From positions 1-21,120 of the IMG/VR virus record IMGVR_UViG_3300020220_003619: a DNA stretch of 21,120 nt, one strand, 5' to 3'. The DNA comes from a virus. How positions within the stretch are numbered: position 1 is the stretch's first letter; each line of letters opens with the position of its first letter. Both the position numbers and the translations under genes were made by a program. Below are positions 15,200 to 21,120 of this stretch, one piece after another. The notes below the pieces were generated by a model. That model was not told where the DNA came from. It saw only the letters and a list, made by a program, of their open reading frames with translations, and searched no databases.

Positions 15200-15847
15200 A
15201 TGAAACCCTTAATCTCGGTTCTTAAAGAAACTGTTATTGAAAAATCAAATTTGGACGATGTTTTAGAAATGTTTAAAAAAAATCTTCGACCAGAGTTTAA
15301 ATACGTGACAGAAAGAATTGAAAATTTTGTAAGAGGGTTTATTCAGAAAAGAGGTTATAATGTAAAATTTCTAAACGCATGTACGTCTTATGCTGGCGTG
15401 AGGACTAAAGATACAATTATAATTTGTTCTCCAAATAAGATGATGACTCTTGGTGATTTTCTTTACACAATATTCCACGAGATACGTCACGAACAACAAA
15501 TATCCACCATTAAGATGCCAAACCCTTTATCAGATATGGATTTGGATGATTTCGAAAATCTATATAAACAGTATTGGGAAATGGAATTAGATGCCGACCA
15601 ATACGCAAAAAACATGTTAGTGAAAATAGCAGAAAAATTAGGGTTGACAAGAGACGAAGCTAAATCAATTTTAAAATTATCGGGAAATATAGAAGAGTAT
15701 CCTCAGAGGTCGGATATGACAAGAAAACAAATCAGAGGAATAATTGATAACATCAAACAAATGAGAGCTTCAGGTCAAAAATATGAGGACATTAAAGACC
15801 ATCCTTTCATCAAAATGCACTTAAGTAAATTAGAGAGATTTATTTAG
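15200..15847 (+). CDS. HExxH zinc metallopeptidase-like protein
   Basis: 215 residues. FHEIRHEQQ at 92-100 supplies the zincin HExxH (His93, Glu94, His97). EMELDADQYA at 127-136 supplies the downstream ExxAD-type third ligand (probably Glu129), about 32 residues later, as in gluzincins. The rest is helical; there is no signal peptide or membrane segment, so it should act in the cytoplasm or in the virion. The C-terminal third is basic. It lies 24 nt after clpC with its own TATTTAT box at 15189-15195, 4 nt from the ATG, and converges on the M20/M42-type peptidase gene with a 4-bp 3' overlap. The substrate is unknown, and I cannot place it in a named family. Confidence 0.85.
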   Translation: MKPLISVLKETVIEKSNLDDVLEMFKKNLRPEFKYVTERIENFVRGFIQKRGYNVKFLNACTSYAGVRTKDTIIICSPNKMMTLGDFLYTIFHEIRHEQQISTIKMPNPLSDMDLDDFENLYKQYWEMELDADQYAKNMLVKIAEKLGLTRDEAKSILKLSGNIEEYPQRSDMTRKQIRGIIDNIKQMRASGQKYEDIKDHPFIKMHLSKLERFI

Positions 15848-16680
15848 AATACAAACTTAATTTGGTTGTGTACCTTTCTCTGTTTGTAATATAATTTATT
15901 TCCCAATTTTTCAATCATTTCTTTTCCAATTTTAATTCCATTCAGTACATCTTCAACCACAACATATTCTTCTTTGGTGTGATAGTCATAGTAACCGATT
16001 GAAAAATTGATACAAGAAAAATCGAATTTACTTCTCAACGCATAGACATCTGTATACGGATGGGTCATATACTCCATATCTTCATTTACCATTTGTTTTT
16101 TGAAGACCTTATCAATAGTTTCGAAAAAGGTGCTTTTTCTATCAAACAGAGGTTGTCCTGAACAAGTTTCAGTAATCATCCAATTTTCAGGAGCGTCAAA
16201 CTGAATACCATAACCGACGTTATCAAAAAACTTTGTGTCTGATTGCCTTGAGCCGTGACAACCAGTTTCTTCGGAAACAAAAAACGCCGCTTTCAAATTG
16301 TCCATCTCTTTAAGAAGAGTTAAACATGCAAAAACACCAGCCTTGTCATCACCACCAATACCAGTAGGATTTCCAAAATCATTGTAGGCTTTATATGCCA
16401 ACTTAATTTGACCTTGAGCATTTGGTCGATATTCCTCACGAATATTAATTTTGTCAATATTGTGTACAGTATCAGTATGAGATATAACACATGGATAATA
16501 GAAATCTTCAGTCAACATACCTGTGGTTTTTGTTGCATAAACATTACCGTGAGAATCTTCATAATAATCAATATTATTTTTTTCTAACCACTCACAAATG
16601 AACATAATCATCAAAGTTTCATTATAGGTTTTGGTGGGCACACTTAAGACGTTCTTTAGAAGTTGTGTATCTATTTTCAT
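15844..16680 (-). CDS. M20/M42-type zinc aminopeptidase or deacylase
   Basis: 278 residues, shorter than peptidase T (~400) because the lid/dimerisation domain is missing or reduced. Metal-site motifs are in order: SHTDTVH at 67-73 (His68, catalytic Asp70), GIGGDDKAGV at 107-116 (bridging Asp111/112), SEETGCHGS at 136-144 (catalytic Glu137 and ligand Glu138), QFDAPE near 160-165 (Asp162) and the late His234 in YDYHTKEE. It would hydrolyse small peptides or acyl-amino compounds with two metal ions. The reverse-strand leader has a TATATTTG word just before the ATG, close to the Bacteroidetes -7 element. Related peptidases are known from large phages. Confidence 0.9.
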   Translation of the reverse strand: MKIDTQLLKNVLSVPTKTYNETLMIMFICEWLEKNNIDYYEDSHGNVYATKTTGMLTEDFYYPCVISHTDTVHNIDKINIREEYRPNAQGQIKLAYKAYNDFGNPTGIGGDDKAGVFACLTLLKEMDNLKAAFFVSEETGCHGSRQSDTKFFDNVGYGIQFDAPENWMITETCSGQPLFDRKSTFFETIDKVFKKQMVNEDMEYMTHPYTDVYALRSKFDFSCINFSIGYYDYHTKEEYVVVEDVLNGIKIGKEMIEKLGNKLYYKQRKVHNQIKFVF

Positions 16681-16692
16681 CTTGCAAATATA

Positions 16693-17742
16693 TTACAAAT
16701 TATATAATTCCCCAAATTGAAATAACTCGGGCTGATACAAAAGATTATAAAAATTTTGTTCACTGAGTTTGACCTCTTTTTTTTTCAGACCTTTCCTGAT
16801 GGAAACAATTATCTTATTTGTTTCAGGTTCTAATTTTTCAATTTTAACATCTGTTAGTTTGGATTTGTCTTTGGGTAAAGGGAACCACTCACCAATTTCA
16901 AATTTCGATGATATGCGTTTTACCATTTTAAAGTATTCTTCTAAATTAGGAAACTTGTCAGAGTCATAGATTTCATCGATGAGATTATCTAAGTCTATTG
17001 ATACTTGATTGTTGAATCCTTCTTTATCAAAATTTTTATCGTCACTGAGCTCCCAAATGTTTTCAGACCACCTACCCATATCATAATCTAAACCTTGAAA
17101 TGCCATCTCCACCAATTTTTTTGGTGGTAAGTCGAGTGAACCCAACTTCGCATACAATCCGAATAAATTAACCGCAGTAGTTATAATTGATTCATCAACT
17201 AAACGAAAGTCCAAATCTTCTCCGAAGTTAGCTAACTCATCATTAATCATTTTTTCTGCTGAAATTTGCATTTCATCATTCCTTTCACTTGCATACTCCC
17301 TGACAATTTTATCAAAAACTTTTGGGAAAAGATTTTTTAGTTTTTTCGAAAATTGCTCTCTTGACCTACCATCCTCTACATCAAATTCAGCAGAATGTAT
17401 AATTTTTCCTATTTGTTCTAACTTCTCTTCATTATCAATATCAAAGTAATACCAAGGACCATATCCTTGAATAAAATCATCCTCTGAAGTATATCTATCA
17501 TAAACTTCCGAATTATTATATGGATTCATAATCTGAAGATAAAAGGATATATCATCTTGGTTCAATCCTATTGTTTTTAAAAAATCTTCGTCATCATCAA
17601 ATTTAATTTTTAATTCACTTTGAGCAGGCGACGCAGGATTATATTTTTTGACTTCTATTGATGGGTCCGAGCTTTCGAGTTCAAGAATATCAATCTTGCC
17701 TCTCATAAACTCGCGTAGCTTCTTTACAAAGAATAATGACAT
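16693..17742 (-). CDS. Unknown acidic protein, 349 residues
   Basis: 349 residues, soluble-looking and acidic. The N-terminus FFVKKLREFMRGKIDILELE is amphipathic. Residues ~105-130 hold an aromatic patch (FIQGYGPWYYFDID), ~215-235 hold FQGLDYDMGRWSENIWEL, and ~295-340 are beta-like and Lys-rich (NKIIVSIRKGLKKKEVKLSEQNFYNLLY). No catalytic signature was found. It ends 12 nt before the peptidase gene and may be co-transcribed with it. A TATTTAT box at 17750-17756 lies 7 nt from the start. I do not recognise it. Confidence 0.82.
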   Translation of the reverse strand: MSLFFVKKLREFMRGKIDILELESSDPSIEVKKYNPASPAQSELKIKFDDDEDFLKTIGLNQDDISFYLQIMNPYNNSEVYDRYTSEDDFIQGYGPWYYFDIDNEEKLEQIGKIIHSAEFDVEDGRSREQFSKKLKNLFPKVFDKIVREYASERNDEMQISAEKMINDELANFGEDLDFRLVDESIITTAVNLFGLYAKLGSLDLPPKKLVEMAFQGLDYDMGRWSENIWELSDDKNFDKEGFNNQVSIDLDNLIDEIYDSDKFPNLEEYFKMVKRISSKFEIGEWFPLPKDKSKLTDVKIEKLEPETNKIIVSIRKGLKKKEVKLSEQNFYNLLYQPELFQFGELYNL

Positions 17743-17925
17743 AACTTTTATAAATACTTTTTCATCTTTATTTTCATCCCATTAAAAAAAACACACACAT
17801 CAAGAGACATATCAAGAGGATTCAATATTTGAAATGTTCAAACCGAACCTTCATAATCGGTTCTATTGGTAATTTTGGTTTTTTGTGAATTATTTATATA
17901 TTTGTACTTTGTTATTTGAAATTAT
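17743..17925. other. Intergenic region between the unknown gene and tmRNA
   Basis: 183 bases without a gene. It holds the minus-strand TATTTAT box for the gene on the left, an AACCGA/TCGGTT hairpin at 17841-17862 with no T run, and the tmRNA promoter at its right end. Confidence 0.6.
17874..17904 (+). promoter_or_regulatory. Bacteroidetes-type promoter for tmRNA
   Basis: TTTG at 17874-17877, a 19-nt spacer and TATATTTG at 17897-17904 match the Bacteroidetes primary-sigma consensus (TTTG at -33, TAnnTTTG at -7). Transcription would start about 10-20 nt before the mature tmRNA end. A TATTTAT box at 17891-17897 runs into the -7 element. Confidence 0.6.
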
Positions 17926-18347
17926 GGGGAAGTAAAGGCATCGATTGGCGTGTTTAGATATAGGTGGCACGTAGGAGCTGAATTAACTCCTCAAAAACTG
18001 ATTTGAAAAAAAAATGACAATACTTTGTCAAAAATGGCTCTTCTTGGCTTAATTGTTGAGGAAGCTGTTGTCGAAGCTTAGTAGTTTTGACAACGTCGGG
18101 TCGGTAAGGACACGTAACCTAGGAACAGAAGTCCATGAGGTTTGACAAATACCACGTGATTAAGTTCAGAAAATTTGTCAGGAGGTGTTTTCGGTTCAAT
18201 CCGATTTAATAGGAACCGACCACAGTTGTGAGTTCTGATGGAAAAATAAGAACTTTCTATTTGTTGATTGAGAACCAATCAAATAAACGTGTAGTCACTT
18301 ATAGTTATCGCGAACAAGACACGGGTTCGACTCCCGTCTTCTCCACC
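17926..18347 (+). ncRNA. ssrA: tmRNA (ssrA) with an unusual tag frame
   Basis: tmRNA frees stalled ribosomes and adds a degradation tag. The acceptor stem pairs GGGGAAG (17926-17932) with CTTCTCC (18338-18344), keeping the G3-U pair that marks an alanine tRNA. The T arm is ACGGG-TTCGACT-CCCGT (18321-18337). CCA is not fully encoded (ACCG). Pseudoknot PK1 (AGGAG/CTCCT), PK2 (GGAC/GTCC and AACCT/AGGTT), PK3 (TGACAAA/TTTGTCA) and PK4 (TCGGTTC/GAACCGA) are all visible. H5 is GTTGTCGAA (18067-18075) paired with 18086-18094, and its loop carries tandem stops TAG TAG (18079-18084). The frame into those stops ends LIVEEAVVEA, not the ALAA usual in bacteria. The resume codon is uncertain (GAC 18016, AAA 18031 or GCT 18037). 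Confidence 0.93.
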
Positions 18348-18365
18348 GTAGACTTTTTTATTTAG

Positions 18366-18393
18366 AAAGGGGTACCTCAGGTATCCCTTTTTA
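18366..18393 (+). terminator. tmRNA terminator
   Basis: AAAGGGGTACC/GGTATCCCTTT forms an 11-bp stem (one G-U) with a TCA loop, followed by T residues. It lies 18 bases past the tmRNA 3' end. Confidence 0.88.
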
Positions 18394-18394
18394 A

Positions 18395-18427
18395 TTTGAC
18401 TTGTTAAAGATTTATTAATATATTTTG
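18395..18427 (+). promoter_or_regulatory. Possible promoter for the receptor gene
   Basis: TTTG at 18395-18398 and TATATTTTG at 18419-18427 are separated by 20 nt, one base off the Bacteroidetes TTTG/TAnnTTTG arrangement. It would give a leader of about 140 nt. Confidence 0.4.
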
Positions 18428-18514
18428 ACAGGCTTTGGGTGATTCAGGTATAGTTATGAATAGAGGTTTTTTTATGAAGTCTTATTATCGACAATTCAAT
18501 TTCGAGAATACAAT

Positions 18515-18546
18515 TCCCGTTGGCGCACTGCTTTCGGGATTTTTTA
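18515..18546 (+). terminator. Terminator-like hairpin in the receptor leader
   Basis: TCCCG/CGGGA (18515-18519 and 18535-18539) is followed by six T. It lies between the candidate promoter and the receptor start, so it could be an attenuator or the end of a short transcript. A TATTTAT box at 18545-18551 follows directly, 21 nt before the ATG. Confidence 0.5.
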
Positions 18547-18572
18547 TTTATAAACCAATAAACAAAAACAAC

Positions 18573-21120
18573 ATGAAAAAAACAATCATGATGTCACTTT
18601 TATCCTTATTCGTGACTCTCGCATCTTTCGGGCAAATTACAACTTCTGCCCTGTCTGGTGTCGTGAAAAATGAAAAAGGAGATGCTCTAGCGGGAGCGTC
18701 AGTACACGTAGTTCACCAACCAACTGGTTCTGAATATCGTGCTACTACAAACAAAGTGGGTTCATTTACCCTTCCTGCTGTGCGTCCTGGTGGTCCTTAT
18801 GTGGTTCACGTTTCAAACGTGGGTTACAAAATGCAAGAACTTACCGATATTAACACAAACCTTGGTATCACAACTACCTTGAATATTGTGTTGATTGAAG
18901 ATGCTAAGGTCTTGTCTGAGGTAGTTGTAAGTACAAACAGAAACAACGTCTTCAGTAAGGACAGAACAGGTTCGTCACAACAGTTTGGAAGAAGAGAACT
19001 TACCTCTGTTCCCATTACTGGTGCAAGAACAATTGACGGAATCACCAAGTACAACCCGATGGGTGACGGTCGTTCATTCGGAGCTGCTGATAGCAGACTG
19101 AACAACTTCACTATCGACGGTTCTCAGTTCAACAATGGTTTCGGTCTTGGTTCTTCAGCTCAGGCTGGTGGTAGAACTGGTTCAACAGCAATCTCTTTGG
19201 ATGCGATTGACCAACTTCAAATCAACGTCGCTCCATTTGACATTCGTCAGAGTGGTTTCGTTGGTGCTGGTATCAATGCTGTAACAAGAAGTGGTACCAA
19301 CAAAGTTGAAGGTTCTTATTATCAGTTTAACAGAGACAACCAACGTTATGTTGGTAACAACGCAAAAGGAACAACTGTAACGGCTTCCAAGTTTCAGGAA
19401 ACAACAAGAGGTTTCAGATTGGGTGCTCCAATTATCAAAAACAAGTTATTCATTTTTGGTAACTACGAGACACTTGAAAAGACTGAACCTGGTACAACTT
19501 GGATTTCACAAGGGTCTCCTTTGGCTGGTTCTCAAATCTCAAGAGTTTTGTATTCTGATATGAAAACTCTTTCTGATTTCATGAGAACAAATTTTAATTA
19601 TGAGACGGGTCCTTGGGAAGGGTACAACAACTCAAACAAGTCTGAGAAATTTCTCGTGAGAGCAGACTGGAACATCAACGACAAACACAAATTGACAGCT
19701 CGTTATGTGTGGCACAACTCTGATGCGGAAATCAACATTTCCAATTCTCAGTCAGCGGGTGCTGGTAACAGAACCACACAATTCAACGCTATGTCATTTA
19801 AGAACAGTGGTTACATCATCATGGATAACACCCGTTCAAGTGTATTGGAGTTGAACTCAAAGTTCTCTAACACTCTCCACAACAATTTGATTGTCGGTTA
19901 TGACAAACAAATCGAAAACAGAGCATATCTTTCAAAAGTTTTCCCAACTATTGATATCATGAATGGTACAGCAACTTACACTTCAGTAGGTTTCGACCCA
20001 TTCACTCCAAGTAACAAGTTGGACTACAACACTTTCCACATCACAAACAACTTGACCAAGTTTTTGGACAAACATACAGTTGTGGCTGGTGTTAATTTTG
20101 AAAAATATCGTTCTAATAACTTATTCTATCCCGCTTCGAACGGTGTGTATATCTTCAATTCTCTTGCAGATTTTTACACAGCAGCTAATCAATCATTAAC
20201 AAACGGTGGTAGACCTTCAACTCTTGCTCCTGCAAGATTCCAACTTCGCTATTCAGCACTTCCTGGTGGAATCGAACCATTGCAAGTTTTGAAAACTTCT
20301 CGTCTTGACCTTTATGTTCAGGATGAGTATCAGTACAACGCTAACTTGAAACTTACTGGTGGTTTGAGAGTAGCGGTCATTGGATTTGAAAACACTGCAC
20401 TCGAAAACAAAGCTGTCACAGCAATGACTTTCGCTGGTGGTGAGAAATTCAACACAAGTGTATTACCAAAAACTCAGGTTCTTTTTGAACCAAGATTTGG
20501 TTTCAACTACAATCACAAAGGTCAGAATGATTTACAAGTAAGAGGTGGTTCAGGTGTATTCACAGGAAGACCTCCTTATGTATTCGTATCTAATCAAGTG
20601 GGTAATAATGGTGTTTTGACAGGATTTATTGATGTATCAGGTGCGGCAGCTGCAAACTACGGTTTCACAGCTAACCCCAACCAATACTTTATCCCTTCTA
20701 CACCAACGCTTCCTTCTACTTTTGATTTAGCTTTTACTGACCCTAATTACAAGTTCCCTCAAGTGTGGAAATCCAATCTTGCTGCAGACAAGAAGTTACC
20801 ATACGGATTTATCGGAACTGTGGAGCTTATGTACAACAGATTTGTAAACGCAGTTCATTACTACAACGCTAACTTGGATGTTCCTGTGGGAGTATTCAAT
20901 GGTCCTGACAAAAGACCCGTATTCGCAAGAAACGACGCTGGCGTAAGAGTAAATGACAACGTATCAATGGGTGCAGTTTTAACAAACAGAAACGGAGCAT
21001 TCAACACATCCGCAACTGTGGAGTTAAAATACCCTGTACAGAAAGGTCTTTGGGGTTCACTCGCTTGGACTACATCACTTTCAAAAGATTACATGAGTGC
21101 TGGTTCAATTGCTTCAGGTT
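18573..21120 (+). CDS. TonB-dependent outer-membrane receptor, Oar/SusC-like (C-terminus off the right edge)
   Basis: 849 residues are visible. The start is chosen at 18573 because it gives a signal peptide (two Lys, then a hydrophobic core, cut after ASFG before Gln) and follows an A-rich leader typical of Bacteroidetes. Residues ~25-115 are a carboxypeptidase-regulatory-like Ig domain (LSGVVKNEKGDALAGASV ... VVHVSNVGYKMQEL). Residues ~118-225 are the plug, with RLNNFTIDGSQFNNGFG and DAIDQLQINVAPFDIRQSGF, and 'GAGINAVTRSGTNKVEGSYY' leads into the barrel. Barrel strands with alternating aromatic residues run to the edge. These receptors import large substrates through the outer membrane with TonB energy, and can serve as phage receptors. 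A SusD partner would lie outside. Finding it beside a phage cluster is odd. Confidence 0.93.
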   Translation, partial: MKKTIMMSLLSLFVTLASFGQITTSALSGVVKNEKGDALAGASVHVVHQPTGSEYRATTNKVGSFTLPAVRPGGPYVVHVSNVGYKMQELTDINTNLGITTTLNIVLIEDAKVLSEVVVSTNRNNVFSKDRTGSSQQFGRRELTSVPITGARTIDGITKYNPMGDGRSFGAADSRLNNFTIDGSQFNNGFGLGSSAQAGGRTGSTAISLDAIDQLQINVAPFDIRQSGFVGAGINAVTRSGTNKVEGSYYQFNRDNQRYVGNNAKGTTVTASKFQETTRGFRLGAPIIKNKLFIFGNYETLEKTEPGTTWISQGSPLAGSQISRVLYSDMKTLSDFMRTNFNYETGPWEGYNNSNKSEKFLVRADWNINDKHKLTARYVWHNSDAEINISNSQSAGAGNRTTQFNAMSFKNSGYIIMDNTRSSVLELNSKFSNTLHNNLIVGYDKQIENRAYLSKVFPTIDIMNGTATYTSVGFDPFTPSNKLDYNTFHITNNLTKFLDKHTVVAGVNFEKYRSNNLFYPASNGVYIFNSLADFYTAANQSLTNGGRPSTLAPARFQLRYSALPGGIEPLQVLKTSRLDLYVQDEYQYNANLKLTGGLRVAVIGFENTALENKAVTAMTFAGGEKFNTSVLPKTQVLFEPRFGFNYNHKGQNDLQVRGGSGVFTGRPPYVFVSNQVGNNGVLTGFIDVSGAAAANYGFTANPNQYFIPSTPTLPSTFDLAFTDPNYKFPQVWKSNLAADKKLPYGFIGTVELMYNRFVNAVHYYNANLDVPVGVFNGPDKRPVFARNDAGVRVNDNVSMGAVLTNRNGAFNTSATVELKYPVQKGLWGSLAWTTSLSKDYMSAGSIASG

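Noticed and set aside
17841-17862. AACCGA/TCGGTT hairpin as a terminator
   Set aside because: No T run follows on either strand; it may be a chance inverted repeat.
18078-18278. Minus-strand reading frame of 66 codons
   Set aside because: It lies entirely within the tmRNA, whose pseudoknots explain the sequence.
18338-18365. Possible phage attachment site at the tmRNA 3' end
   Set aside because: No direct repeat of the tmRNA 3' end and no integrase were seen in the window.
18456-18572. In-frame upstream extension of the receptor to an ATG at 18456
   Set aside because: It would bury the signal peptide behind 39 residues and run through the terminator-like hairpin; the ATG at 18573 gives a standard signal peptide.

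Overview
The window reads as a T4-like (far-T4 type) tailed-phage morphogenesis region from a virus of a Bacteroidetes/Flavobacteriia-like host. It continues into a tmRNA gene and the 5' part of a TonB-dependent outer-membrane receptor. The host assignment rests on four things: low GC, almost no Shine-Dalgarno sequences before start codons, Bacteroidetes-style TTTG/TAnnTTTG promoter elements before the tmRNA, and an Oar/SusC-like receptor whose mature N-terminus begins with Gln.

Left block (1-11438, all minus strand except one gene), in order of transcription: a Pro/Thr-repeat protein; four tightly coupled proteins without a recognised function; the large terminase (gp17-like); the portal (gp20-like); two unknown proteins; the prohead protease (gp21-like); a DUF4494-like small protein; and a very acidic repeat-bearing protein that leaves the left edge and is probably the gp22-type scaffold. 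One plus-strand gene, ribosomal protein bS21, sits inside this block.

Middle block (11478-17742): a nucleotidyltransferase-fold protein, a KTSC-domain protein, an Hsp20 chaperone, a divergent ClpC-like unfoldase that lacks its N-domain but keeps a ClpP-docking-type loop, an HExxH zincin, an M20/M42-type zinc peptidase and an unknown protein. This is a compact set of protein-quality-control functions.

Right block (17743-21120): a complete 422-nt tmRNA whose tag reading frame lacks the usual ALAA end, two terminator-like hairpins, and a TonB-dependent receptor open to the right edge.

A short AT box, TATTTAT on the coding strand, precedes most transcription-unit starts in all three blocks, including the tmRNA and the receptor. 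It is the reverse complement of the core of the T4 late promoter. bS21, tmRNA, ClpC, Hsp20 and the two peptidases suggest a virus that modifies translation and protein turnover in its host. Whether the receptor belongs to the same genome (viral gene, virus-host junction, or assembly join) cannot be settled from this window.
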